Below, in pieces: positions 46,955 through 56,712 of a stretch of DNA of 64,000 nt. Numbering within the stretch: the stretch's first letter is position 1; each line of letters starts with the position of its first letter. The translations under genes were made by a program, and so were the position numbers. Origin of the DNA: Granulicella sapmiensis (lineage in GTDB: Bacteria; Acidobacteriota; Terriglobia; Terriglobales; Acidobacteriaceae); the NCBI GenBank assembly GCA_026225395.1, contig JAMFSR010000035.1:1-64000 (forward strand). Direction: 5' to 3'. The notes beneath the pieces are model-generated. The model searched no databases. It had not been told where the DNA came from and saw only the letters and a list, made by a program, of their open reading frames with translations.

Positions 46955-47746
46955 TTACCCCTCGACTGCAGCCTCAGGCGCGTTCTCCGCAGCCCCGGCG
47001 GCAGGTGCCGCACCCTTAACGCGCACGACTGTGATCTTATCGAAGCCTTCCTTGAACACGGGAGGCCTCAATCTCTCAGCCATCTTCTGCATCACTTCGT
47101 CGGTTACTTGCCTCTCCCGCTTGGAGTTACGCTCCATGCAGACGGCCAGCGGAACGTCAAAGAACACAGCCTGGACTTCGTACCCGAAGCTCTTTGCCAT
47201 CTTGATCCACTGGCGGCGCTCGTGGGGGCTTAGATTGGTCGCATCTACATAATTCCAGGGCATTTTCGCGATGAGGCGGGCGCGCAGGAGGCTCCGCAGC
47301 GTGCTGAACACAAGCCCCTGGTAGCGCTGGTCTGTGATGTCGTCGAAGAGGATGGTGCGCAGCATGTCGCTGGAGAGCGGTGTAACCCCGCGGCGCTTGT
47401 ACCAGGTGGTCTTTCCGGAGCCTGGAAGTCCAATCGTAAGAACAACATAGCCGCGCGGCGACTTGGCTGGAACAGCCTCTGGACCGGCCGGCGGAGTGCC
47501 CAAAGACTCCGGCTGAATTTCGTGAACAATTTGTGGACCGTCTGTGGTGACTTGTGGTGACTCTATGGAGGCCACGGACGGTGGTGAAACCGGTGCCAGT
47601 TCGGGCTCCGGATCGGTTATGGGAGCCTTCGCTGTCGGCTCCGGATACGACGGACGCAGAGGCGCCTGTTGGTTCGCAGGGAGTTCCTGCCCAATCTTGC
47701 CCGTGGACTCCGAATCATTCGGCCCACGTTTGGAACGTCTTCTCAT
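46955..47746 (-). CDS. P-loop kinase (AAA_33, polynucleotide kinase-like) with disordered N-terminus
   Basis: 263 residues from ATG 47746. The first ~95 are Pro/Glu/Ser-rich and probably disordered. The kinase core begins YVVLTIGLPGSGKTTWYKRR (Walker A), with SSDMLRTILFDD, YVDATNLSPHERRQWIKMAK and the lid-like AVCMERNSKRERQVTDEVMQ, which match T4 polynucleotide-kinase/Zeta-like P-loop kinases that phosphorylate RNA/DNA ends or small molecules. The C-terminus is Ala-rich. There is no antitoxin gene beside it, so a toxin role is unlikely. Substrate unknown. Confidence 0.8.
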   Translation of the reverse strand: MRRRSKRGPNDSESTGKIGQELPANQQAPLRPSYPEPTAKAPITDPEPELAPVSPPSVASIESPQVTTDGPQIVHEIQPESLGTPPAGPEAVPAKSPRGYVVLTIGLPGSGKTTWYKRRGVTPLSSDMLRTILFDDITDQRYQGLVFSTLRSLLRARLIAKMPWNYVDATNLSPHERRQWIKMAKSFGYEVQAVFFDVPLAVCMERNSKRERQVTDEVMQKMAERLRPPVFKEGFDKITVVRVKGAAPAAGAAENAPEAAVEG

Positions 47747-47910
47747 GAGTGTCTCGCGCAACCAGTCCCGCACAGTCTGCTTTGTACCACACGGACCCCT
47801 GTGCTGCAAAAGTGGTGCACCTTGCAAGGTTCAATCTGCGCTCCAAACCGTCGTTTGCTACCCCCGCCGCGCTTTGGTAGCCTCAGTCTATTGAGAGGGA
47901 ACAAACGAAC

Positions 47911-48915
<1,005 letters not shown>

Positions 48916-48954
48916 CCTCACGGCGGCATCCCCCGCCCAGATAGTTCATCAACG

Positions 48955-48985
48955 ACGAAAGGCCCGCAGCATGCGGGCCTTTCGT
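48955..48985. terminator. Bidirectional terminator between gapA and the TonB receptor
   Basis: Perfect 14-bp stem ACGAAAGGCCCGCA / TGCGGGCCTTTCGT with loop GCA, 39 bp after gapA and 16 bp after the convergent receptor's stop. Confidence 0.88.
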
Positions 48986-49001
48986 GTTGCTGTGCGTTCG
49001 T

Positions 49002-52000
49002 TTAGAAGGTGATGCGTCCGCCGAACTGGAAGACACGCATCTGGTTCGCACCCGTTATGTGGCTGAAGGTTGCCGAGGAGAGTGTCGCCGTTGGGTTGCT
49101 CAGGCTGACCATGTTGAACGCGTTCGTGGCTTCACCGCGGAACTCGAATCCCGTACCGTGCGGCAAGACGAAGTCGCGCTCCACAGCCATATCGATGTCG
49201 CGGTAACCGGGACCAATCAGGTAGTCACGCGGAGTATTGCCATCCGCGCCACCCGGCCCAACGCCACCGGCGACACCCGGACCGTTGGGCAAGAATGCCG
49301 CCGTGCCGTTGACCGCTGTGTTGAACCAGCCCGTGTTTGCTTCGATAAAGCGGTTGCGATGACCGCCGAGGATGAGCGCGCTCTTGCTGATACCCGATGC
49401 AAGATCCGGACGGTCATTGTTATAGCCGTCGAGGTTCTTGTCCGAGCCGGTGGTGATGTTGAACGGCGTGCCGCTGTTGAAGTAGGCGATGGCCGAAACC
49501 TTCCATCCATTCGCGAGGTTCTTTGCCCAGCGCTTTTCTCCGTTGTAGTAGTCGATCTTGTAGACGCCGGAGATCGACGACATGTCGCGGCGATCGTTGT
49601 CGGAAGGGCCACGCTCTTCATTCAAAGCGCTGAAGTTCTGCGCCGTCGCGATTCCGATGGCGCTTGAGTTCGCACTCCAGATCGAATGGGACCACACGTA
49701 GAAGCCATTCAGAAGAAGATGGTTGGTGAGGGCCTTGTGCGCCGAGACCTGCAGCGAGTTGTAGTTCGCCGTCTGCCCCGAGGTGATCAGAATGACCTGT
49801 CCGAGCGCGCCGTTGTCGTTGTAGGGACGGCGAGCGGTGATGCTGGTCTGGGAAGAAGAAGCGCCAGCTGCGTAGACCGGGTTGTTGGCGTCGATACCGT
49901 CCGGCACGTGGCGGACGAAGTTACCAACGTACGCCGTCTGCAGGCTGATGCCCCAGGGCATCTGCTGCTCGATAGCCGCGTTCAACTGGTAGGAGACGGG
50001 CCATTTGTAACCCGGAGCGATGGCTTCCACAGCAGCCGCCGGAAGGAAGCGCGGGGAAGCGGCGTTGAAGGTATACGGGAATGGATCGCCAGTGGGGAAC
50101 GATGCTGCGTTGCCGTACACGTTGGTCAAGGACGTAATGGACTGGAATGTCTGACGAACGGCATAGGGTTGCGCGTTGCCGGGCTGGTTCCACTCGTTAC
50201 CCGAAACGCTGCCGAAGAACATGCCGGCGCCGGCACGTACCGCCGTCTTTCCGTTACCGAACGGATCGTAGGCGAGACCGACGCGCGGGGAAACATGGTC
50301 GAAGGATGTTGCCGCAACGCCGCGCGATATTCCGGCATCACCCGGGAAGACAACTCCGAGCGGCGCTGTGGGAATCTTCGTCGACTGCTGTCCCGGCACA
50401 AAGCCTGCAGTCAGGTTCTGCGACTCCACCGGAGCCTGTTCGATGTCGTAACGGAGACCGAGGTTCGCTGTAAGACGCGGCGTGAGCTTCCAGGCGTCCT
50501 GGATGAATCCAGCGCCGAAGAAGTAGCTGGTGAGCGTGTGGTACGGGGTATCCTGCTCCATGGAGGCGACGAGGCCAGCGACCCAATCCGCCATAGTAGA
50601 GTTCTTGGTGGAGGTTGGACCGGAGGTCTGGAAGTTGAAGACGCCGAAGTTGTAGAGATTGCCCTGCACGGCATCTTTTTCCAGCGAGAATTCGCCGCCG
50701 ACGTTGATGTTGTGATGACCAAGCTCCAACGTGAACACATCACGCAGGCCATAGAAATTCGTGTTGCTGACCGGACCGGCAAGCGAACCACCAGCACTGA
50801 AGCCCGACGAGACGGCAAGTTGTGGATACGCCTTCGGTCCCTGGATCGTAAAGTTCGAACCGAAAGAGCTCAGGTCTGTGGCGGGAAGGTTGACGCGACC
50901 GCCGGCAACGCGTGTGATCGTCAACCAGACCTGGTTGGCCTTGGTCGCGCTGATGGTGTGGACGTCACTGATGTTCAAGTCCTGCTGTCTGGCCGCGGAC
51001 TGATTGGTCATGTAAGGAATGTTGCCTCCACCATAAGCGCCGCTCACCGTCTTGATGGTGAAGTAGCTGCCGAAGAGGTGGTCGTTCTGGCCGATCTGCT
51101 GGTCGTATTTGCCCAGATACTCGTCATCGGTGGTGGGGGTGGTGTACGCACCGGTGTAGCCCTCCAGGTAGGTCTTGCCACCGGTCGTTACGTTCGTGTT
51201 CGGCAAGGGAATGAGCTTGGCATCAATGTTCGCAGCCGTGGGATCAACACCCGGCGTCGTTCCAGCTGCGATCGGAATGCAACCGGCTTTCGGCGTGAGG
51301 CAATTGGTGGACGTGTTTGTTCCAGTCCAGGGCAGACCGGTGGAAGGATTGTTTGGGATGATGGGCGACTGTGTAAAGTCGCCAAGCCGCTCAAGTGCCG
51401 TGGGGACGATACCGCCCGTGAGCAGCTGGCCCTGGGTCTGGCGCAGGCCAGCGTAGCTGAACAGGAAGAATGCCCTGTCCCGCTTGATGGGGCCACCAAC
51501 GACGACACCGAACTGGTTGCGATGGAACGGAAGATCGATCTTGGTGGCTGGGTTCTGCGCACCGGTGGGAACCCAGGAGTAAGCGTTCAGCGCATTGTTA
51601 CGAATGAATTCGAAGACGGAACCGTGGAATTGGTTCGTACCGGACTTTGTAACAGCGGTGACGACGCCGCCCGACATGCGACCATACTGCGCCTGGAAGT
51701 TGCTGGTTTCGACACGGAACTCTTCGAGCGCGTCAGGGTTCGGTAGCGCGTTACCGTAGTTGCGAAGGCCGGTCATGTTGAAGCCGCCATCCAGATAGAA
51801 GCTGACCATGGGAACGCCGCCGTCCAGGCCGCCATTGATGATCACCTGCGTGGAGGGAACGCCGATGACGAAGTTCGGCGAGCTGGCGCCCGAGCTGCTG
51901 GCGCTGTTGGACTGAACGCCAGGCGTCAGCGAAAGTTCGGTATACGCGTTGCGGTTTACGAGAGGCAGGTTGTTGATTTCGTCCGGTGAGATGGTGCGGC

Positions 52001-52499
52001 CGACCGTTTCGGTGGAGATGTTGATCAGCGGCGGGGCCGTGGTGACGGTGACCGTCTCCGTGACGGCGCCGACGGAGAGAGCAACGGGGAGGGATTGCGT
52101 CTGATCCACGGCGACAACGATGTTTTGCTGGACGAACTTCTTGAAGCCCGGGGCTTCGATCGATACCGTGTAGTTGCCTACCGGCAGATACTGGATCGTG
52201 TAGGTGCCATCACTGCCAGCGACGGTGGACCGCACGAAGCCGGTTTCGGTGTTGGTGGCCTTTACAGCGGCGTTGGCTACCAGCGCGCCCTGGTCGTCCT
52301 TGACGGTGCCGGCGATCGCGCCGGTGATCTGCTGCGCGCCAGCCGAACCGGCCAGCACGAATGCCAGCAGCAGCATGCCGGCGAGGCACCACGCCGTAAA
52401 GCGGCCTGCCTCTGTAGAACCACATCTGCTGCCGGACGCGGTCAGTCCGTGGAAATCCTTCGCAGCGAGCTGCGTGTTTTTGTTTGAAATCGTAGTCAT
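49002..52499 (-). CDS. Oar-like TonB-dependent receptor
   Basis: 1,165 residues. ATG at 52499 is preceded by GGAG with 5-nt spacing. The long leader has a hydrophobic segment (AGMLLLAFVLAGSAGAQQ). A carboxypeptidase-regulatory domain follows (ITGAIAGTVKDDQGALVANA), then the plug (NLPLVNRNAYTELSLTPGVQ, YGRMSGGVVTAVTKSGTNQF) and barrel, ending in VFQFGGRITF with the terminal aromatic required for outer-membrane insertion. Ligand unknown. A promoter with a CG-centred operator between its -35 and -10 lies 200 bp upstream, so it probably belongs to the same sugar regulon as the GH3 and ThuA genes. Confidence 0.94.
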   Translation of the reverse strand: MTTISNKNTQLAAKDFHGLTASGSRCGSTEAGRFTAWCLAGMLLLAFVLAGSAGAQQITGAIAGTVKDDQGALVANAAVKATNTETGFVRSTVAGSDGTYTIQYLPVGNYTVSIEAPGFKKFVQQNIVVAVDQTQSLPVALSVGAVTETVTVTTAPPLINISTETVGRTISPDEINNLPLVNRNAYTELSLTPGVQSNSASSSGASSPNFVIGVPSTQVIINGGLDGGVPMVSFYLDGGFNMTGLRNYGNALPNPDALEEFRVETSNFQAQYGRMSGGVVTAVTKSGTNQFHGSVFEFIRNNALNAYSWVPTGAQNPATKIDLPFHRNQFGVVVGGPIKRDRAFFLFSYAGLRQTQGQLLTGGIVPTALERLGDFTQSPIIPNNPSTGLPWTGTNTSTNCLTPKAGCIPIAAGTTPGVDPTAANIDAKLIPLPNTNVTTGGKTYLEGYTGAYTTPTTDDEYLGKYDQQIGQNDHLFGSYFTIKTVSGAYGGGNIPYMTNQSAARQQDLNISDVHTISATKANQVWLTITRVAGGRVNLPATDLSSFGSNFTIQGPKAYPQLAVSSGFSAGGSLAGPVSNTNFYGLRDVFTLELGHHNINVGGEFSLEKDAVQGNLYNFGVFNFQTSGPTSTKNSTMADWVAGLVASMEQDTPYHTLTSYFFGAGFIQDAWKLTPRLTANLGLRYDIEQAPVESQNLTAGFVPGQQSTKIPTAPLGVVFPGDAGISRGVAATSFDHVSPRVGLAYDPFGNGKTAVRAGAGMFFGSVSGNEWNQPGNAQPYAVRQTFQSITSLTNVYGNAASFPTGDPFPYTFNAASPRFLPAAAVEAIAPGYKWPVSYQLNAAIEQQMPWGISLQTAYVGNFVRHVPDGIDANNPVYAAGASSSQTSITARRPYNDNGALGQVILITSGQTANYNSLQVSAHKALTNHLLLNGFYVWSHSIWSANSSAIGIATAQNFSALNEERGPSDNDRRDMSSISGVYKIDYYNGEKRWAKNLANGWKVSAIAYFNSGTPFNITTGSDKNLDGYNNDRPDLASGISKSALILGGHRNRFIEANTGWFNTAVNGTAAFLPNGPGVAGGVGPGGADGNTPRDYLIGPGYRDIDMAVERDFVLPHGTGFEFRGEATNAFNMVSLSNPTATLSSATFSHITGANQMRVFQFGGRITF

Positions 52500-52698
52500 C
52501 TAGTCTCCAAGGGTTACGTTCTGCTCATTGCATGTGCGGCTTGCCCTTCAGGTGAGGACATCGCCGCGGTTTTGAGATGGTTTCACCGCCATCGTCTCGG
52601 GTCGGCTTAAGCCACGGGTTATAAAGGCCGGGCCCGGTACTCGCTGGTGATACATCTCCCTGACTCACCGGCAAAGCGCTTTTATAGGTGCGAGGAGC

Positions 52699-52728
52699 AA
52701 GATAAGCGCTTGTCTTGAGTATGGTCAA
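52699..52728 (-). promoter_or_regulatory. Operator-embedded promoter of the TonB receptor
   Basis: On the minus strand, -35 TTGACC (52723-52728) and -10 TATCTT (52699-52704) are separated by 18 bp. The palindrome AGACAAGCGCTTATCT (52700-52715) fills most of the spacer and overlaps the -10. The rest of the 331-bp gap 52500-52830 shows no gene. Confidence 0.6.
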
Positions 52729-52830
52729 GCAAAATTAAGGAGGAATGAACCCAAAGTTGTGCAAAAAGGGTTACGTGCAAGACGGCATCTTGCACATAAC
52801 CCGAGTTGTGCAGCCTTATAATTGCCCGTT

Positions 52831-53490
52831 TTATGCGTTCAAGTATTCAAAGGGACGGCTTGCTGAGCTTCTCCAGAAGTACGCCAGAATAATCACGCTA
52901 GCCACAGCCGCATAGGCACACCACAGCGAAGTAAACGCATAGCGCTTCACCGCCATCACCACCAGCAGAATTCCCAGATTCGCCCCGCCGAACACTACCA
53001 TCATCGGCACTTTCGAGAAGAACAATGGGCCGCACGTTGCAATGATGTACAGCACCGCGACCCACGTCATGTTCGTGGCCTGGTTTACATACACAATGCT
53101 GTTGCCCTGCACCCAGACCTGCAGCGGATATGCAGCCAACCCCCACAGCATGTAGAGCATCAGCAGACCGCCGAGGATGACGAACGGCAGCATCGTCCTT
53201 CGCCGCGCGCGCGTGCGCTCAAATAGCATTACTCCGAGCGGCATCAGGAATGGCAGGAGGCCCTGTGCGTAAAGCACAAACGCCGCGCCCATATTGTGCG
53301 CCGCCTGTTTGGAGAGGATCCCATCAAGCCCGAGCCACACAAAACCCTCTGTGAACTGGTGGATCGCAAACAGCGTCGGCAGCGACGCAAACAGCAGCTC
53401 CCGCCGATGCTTCACCTTGGTCAGCGTCGCTACGCCAACCGCTCCCAGAACACCACTCCCAACAAAGTTCGCCGTTGCAGAAAAACACAT
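52831..53490 (-). CDS. DUF6629 family membrane protein
   Basis: 219 residues with about 7 hydrophobic segments, inner membrane. The start MCFSATANFVGSGVLGAVGV is the family hallmark; GLAAYPLQVWVQGNSIVYV and FFSKVPMMVVFGGANLGILL follow. Function unknown. Divergent from the LysR gene (89-bp gap), a possible target of that regulator. Confidence 0.85.
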   Translation of the reverse strand: MCFSATANFVGSGVLGAVGVATLTKVKHRRELLFASLPTLFAIHQFTEGFVWLGLDGILSKQAAHNMGAAFVLYAQGLLPFLMPLGVMLFERTRARRRTMLPFVILGGLLMLYMLWGLAAYPLQVWVQGNSIVYVNQATNMTWVAVLYIIATCGPLFFSKVPMMVVFGGANLGILLVVMAVKRYAFTSLWCAYAAVASVIILAYFWRSSASRPFEYLNA

Positions 53491-53579
53491 CGTCCAGGTC
53501 CCTCATGCGCAGTCAAAATCAGGTCAGGTTCAGCCGATGATATCGCACCAGGTACCCGAACCTGTGTACGCTGTCGTTG

Positions 53580-54512
53580 ATGGAAAACTTCCGCCTTAAG
53601 GTCTTCCGAACGGCCGCTCGTCACCTGAACTTCCGCATTGCCGCCGAAGAACTCCTGCTCACGCAGCCCGCTATTACCCAACAGGTAAAAGCTCTCGAAG
53701 CCGAACTCGGCGCCGCACTCTTCGACCGCGCCAACGGAAAGCTTTCGCTCACCGCCGCCGGCGGCGCTCTGCTTCCCTTCGCCGACCGCCTCGCCGAGCT
53801 AGCGCAGGAGGCCCGCCAGGCCGTCGCTGCAACCACGAATAGCAATGCAGGAACGCTCACCATCGCCGCTTCGCAGACCATCGGCCAGTATCTGCTGCCG
53901 CGTCTTATCGCCGCTTTCCTCGCGGAAAACCCCAAGGTGGAAATCTCCGTGTTGGGCGGTAACACGCAAACGGTGCTCGAAGCCCTCAGCGATCACCGCG
54001 CCCAGATCGCCCTGATCGAGGGTCCCGCGCTCCGCCGCGACGTCCATGTCGAGCCCTTCATGGAAGACCACATGGTGTGCGTCGTTCCCGTAGGCCACGA
54101 CTGGGCCGATGAAGAGGTACGGCTCTCGCAGCTCCGCGACGTTCCGCTCGTCACCCGCGAGCTCGGCTCGGGCTCCCGCCGCATCGTGGAGGACGCCATT
54201 GAACAGTCGGGCGTTGCGCTTCGCGACCTGAACATCCACATGACGTTCGACTCTACCGAAGGCCTGCTCAGCGCCGTTGAGGCCGGGCTGGGTGTCGGCT
54301 TTGTGTCCCGCTGGGCCGTGCGCAACCAGCTGGCGCTGGGCACGCTGCGGATTGCGCGCGTGCGCGGGCTCAAGCTCGCACGCATGTTCTCGGTCGCAAC
54401 GCTCACAGGGCCGGAGCCCGCAAGCGTTGCCGGGGCCTTCCACCGGTTCATCCTGGAGCGCGCCGAAGCCCTCGTCCCTCGAGCCACTGGCCGACCGTCC
54501 AAACTCCGGTAA
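53580..54512 (+). CDS. LysR family transcriptional regulator
   Basis: 310 residues. N-terminal winged helix: FRTAARHLNFRIAAEELLLT, QPAITQQVKALEAELGAALF, DRANGKLSLTAAGGALLPFA. The effector domain starts at AGTLTIAASQTIGQYLLPRL and resembles CysB/CysL-type LysR proteins (sulphur or CO2-fixation regulators). The effector cannot be deduced. Start at ATG 53580 is chosen over the TTG one codon upstream. It is divergent from the DUF6629 gene. Confidence 0.92.
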   Translation: MENFRLKVFRTAARHLNFRIAAEELLLTQPAITQQVKALEAELGAALFDRANGKLSLTAAGGALLPFADRLAELAQEARQAVAATTNSNAGTLTIAASQTIGQYLLPRLIAAFLAENPKVEISVLGGNTQTVLEALSDHRAQIALIEGPALRRDVHVEPFMEDHMVCVVPVGHDWADEEVRLSQLRDVPLVTRELGSGSRRIVEDAIEQSGVALRDLNIHMTFDSTEGLLSAVEAGLGVGFVSRWAVRNQLALGTLRIARVRGLKLARMFSVATLTGPEPASVAGAFHRFILERAEALVPRATGRPSKLR

Positions 54513-54540
54513 GCGCGGCGATATCAGCTAAACTGGCCAG

Positions 54541-54909
54541 ATGGAACGCCAGAATATCCCCGGAACCAGCCCTTACGAACCCATCATCGGCTTCTCACGC
54601 GCCGTGCGCATCGGCAACGTCGTCCATGTGTCAGGAACAGGCCCGGTCGGAGCCGACGATCTTTCCCCAGCTGAGCAGACCCGCACCGTCCTCAAGCTGA
54701 TCGAAACTGCGCTTACGCAGGCCGGCGCTACCTTCGAGCATGTCTACCGCACTCGCATGTTCCTCGCGCGCGCTGAGGATTGGGAAGAAGTCGGTCGCGC
54801 GCACGGCGAAGTCTTCGGCGTCATCCGCCCTGCATCCACCATGGTCGTCGCTGCCCTGCTCAATCCCAAGTGGCGCGTGGAAATCGAAGCCGAAGCCCTG
54901 ATCCCCTAG
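54541..54909 (+). CDS. RidA/YjgF family enamine/imine deaminase-like protein
   Basis: 122 residues. RidA proteins hydrolyse reactive enamines formed by PLP enzymes. GFSRAVRIGNVVHVSGTGPV and the catalytic-Arg segment EHVYRTRMFLARAEDWEEVG with WRVEIEAEALIP at the end match the family. Same strand as LysR, 28 bp after it. Its stop overlaps the convergent ROK gene by 4 bp. Confidence 0.9.
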   Translation: MERQNIPGTSPYEPIIGFSRAVRIGNVVHVSGTGPVGADDLSPAEQTRTVLKLIETALTQAGATFEHVYRTRMFLARAEDWEEVGRAHGEVFGVIRPASTMVVAALLNPKWRVEIEAEALIP

Positions 54910-55826
54910 CTGGCATCCTGCGGCCACAACCACGCCGCGCCGCGAACGCCGCTGGAGTCCCCGTGCATCGCACGGACAATCGGCGTGTCCACACCTCCGC
55001 CAAAGGGATAGTCGCGCAGCAGCCGCGAAACCGTCGGATACAGGCCATCCAGGTTCGAAAGGCCGCCGCCCACGACAATCACGTCCGGGTCCAGCACGTC
55101 GACCATGACTGCCAAACCGCGAGCCATGCGGTCGTACAGCCGCTCCAACGCCGCTGACGCTTCAACATCGCCCGCAGCGGCCAGCGCAACGATCTCCTTG
55201 CCCCGCAGCTCGCGCCCGGTATGCGTGGCGAAGTCCAGCTCGAAGCCTGTACCTGAAATCCACTTCTCCAGGCATCCGCGCTTGCCGCAGTAGCACTCCG
55301 GCCCGGGAAACTCATCCCTTGAGGCCCAGGGCAGCGGCATGTGGCCCCACTCGCCGCCGATGCCGTTGCGCCCGGCATGCACGTGCCCGTTGATCGCGAC
55401 TCCACCCCCACAGCCCGTACCGACGATCACGCCAAACACCACCCCAGCACCGGCAGCTGCGCCATCCGTGGCCTCGCTGATAGCGAAGCAGTTGGCATCA
55501 TTCGCGCAGCGCACTTCCCGCGCCAGTGCCACGCTCAAATCGTGTTCAAACGGCCGTCCGTTCAACCAGGTCGAGTTCGCGTTCTTCACCAGTCCCGTCG
55601 ATGCAACCACCGTTCCCGGTATGCCCACGCCGACGCTGCCGGTTTCGCCGGTTTTCTCTTCCAGCTCATGCACCACACCGCGGATTGCCGCGACCGTGCC
55701 GTCGTAGTCGCCACGCGGCGTGGCAATGCGAAACCGTTGTAGTTCCGTTCCCGCCGCATCGAGCGCGATGCCTTCTATCTTCGTCCCACCCAGATCAATG
55801 CCGATTCTCACGTCGTCGATTCCCAC
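54906..55826 (-). CDS. ROK-family sugar kinase (fructokinase/glucokinase/NagK-like)
   Basis: 306 residues, cytosolic. ATP site RIGIDLGGTKIEGIALDAAG, acidic SVGVGIPGTV, catalytic ANDANCFAISEA, second phosphate-binding GVIVGTGCGGGV and the ROK zinc site CYCGKRGCLEKWIS. ROK kinases phosphorylate glucose, fructose, N-acetylglucosamine or related sugars; the exact substrate cannot be set from sequence. It would take products of the GH3 and other hydrolases into glycolysis. Convergent with ridA, upstream of a PIG-L deacetylase gene in the same direction. Confidence 0.9.
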   Translation of the reverse strand: MGIDDVRIGIDLGGTKIEGIALDAAGTELQRFRIATPRGDYDGTVAAIRGVVHELEEKTGETGSVGVGIPGTVVASTGLVKNANSTWLNGRPFEHDLSVALAREVRCANDANCFAISEATDGAAAGAGVVFGVIVGTGCGGGVAINGHVHAGRNGIGGEWGHMPLPWASRDEFPGPECYCGKRGCLEKWISGTGFELDFATHTGRELRGKEIVALAAAGDVEASAALERLYDRMARGLAVMVDVLDPDVIVVGGGLSNLDGLYPTVSRLLRDYPFGGGVDTPIVRAMHGDSSGVRGAAWLWPQDAS

Positions 55827-55865
55827 TCCACAAAGTTTCTTCCAGCCTACAGTGAGCGCCGTCCT

Positions 55866-56621
55866 CTAAGCTTCCAGCGACGGACTCAAATCGAGCCACG
55901 CCTGGTTTGCCCAAAGCCGTTCCCTGCCTCCATATACCTTACAAAACTGCGCGATCGCTTCCACCTCGGCGTCGTCTACCTGCGAATCGTAACAAAACGC
56001 CGCGCGACGCCGGCGCGTGATGGCAGCCGCTTCGTCGCTGGCTTGCCCAATCAGAACCGGCCTGAGGTCGAGCGAGAACTCCCGCGCCAGGCCAGCCACA
56101 AACTCCTCGATAGGCTCCGCCAGCGGCGCGGCTGGAACATCCTCATAGAAAGCCCATGCGGTTGTTCCAGCGGCTGCTGCGATCAGAGACTGCCGTGCAG
56201 TCAGGTGATCGATGTGTCCACCCAGGCCCAGCGGTAAGACCACGGCAGCCGGCGCAATCCGCTCCACGGCCTTCTGAATCTTTACCAGAGCCTTATCATT
56301 CACATTCACACTCAGGCCACGCACTTCATCGGCGCCGATGTGCAGACGCAGCGGCGCGTCCTTCATGTTCAGGTCTACCAGCGTAAGCGCAGAACCATAC
56401 TGCCTGCGCCACGACTCATCCTCGCGCCCGCGCAGGGCAGTGACAAACGACATGCGGTCGTTGGCATGGACAGAATCGGCATCCGAGTACGGCGCATACT
56501 CGCTGCGCGAAAAGCAGTTCACCACGCTGACCTTATGGCCGGCTGCAATCCACGCATCCACCGCAAGCGTCAGGGCAAAAGCCGCATCGTCACGATGGGG
56601 CGACACAACAACAATCTTCAC
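55866..56621 (-). CDS. PIG-L/LmbE family deacetylase
   Basis: 251 residues from GTG 56621, with AGGAG about 10 nt upstream. Zinc-dependent N-deacetylase fold: MKIVVVSPHRDDAAFALTLA (the HxDD metal motif) and LPLGLGGHIDHLTARQSLI (third metal His). Family members include BshB (deacetylating GlcNAc-malate in bacillithiol synthesis), mycothiol MshB and antibiotic enzymes. Because bshA is in the same genome segment, BshB activity is possible, but the sequence is not a clear BshB, and its SPHRDD differs from the more usual AHPDD. It partly overlaps the upstream region of the adenosine deaminase gene. Confidence 0.82.
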   Translation of the reverse strand: MKIVVVSPHRDDAAFALTLAVDAWIAAGHKVSVVNCFSRSEYAPYSDADSVHANDRMSFVTALRGREDESWRRQYGSALTLVDLNMKDAPLRLHIGADEVRGLSVNVNDKALVKIQKAVERIAPAAVVLPLGLGGHIDHLTARQSLIAAAAGTTAWAFYEDVPAAPLAEPIEEFVAGLAREFSLDLRPVLIGQASDEAAAITRRRRAAFCYDSQVDDAEVEAIAQFCKVYGGRERLWANQAWLDLSPSLEA

Positions 56622-56712
56622 GTTTCTGGCTTCTCCTGCGCGAACAACGAAAGAGCGCGCTCTTTGCAGGATATCTGTTCCGGCGCTCCGGCGGCGGTCG
56701 CAAAGACCCGAT

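Noticed and set aside
49686..51746. 686-codon frame antisense to the TonB receptor
   Set aside because: Shadow of a high-GC gene; the minus-strand receptor has clear domains and the antisense product has none.
55866..56621. Firm assignment as bshB
   Set aside because: PIG-L fold is clear but the motif SPHRDD and the neighbourhood do not specifically match BshB.
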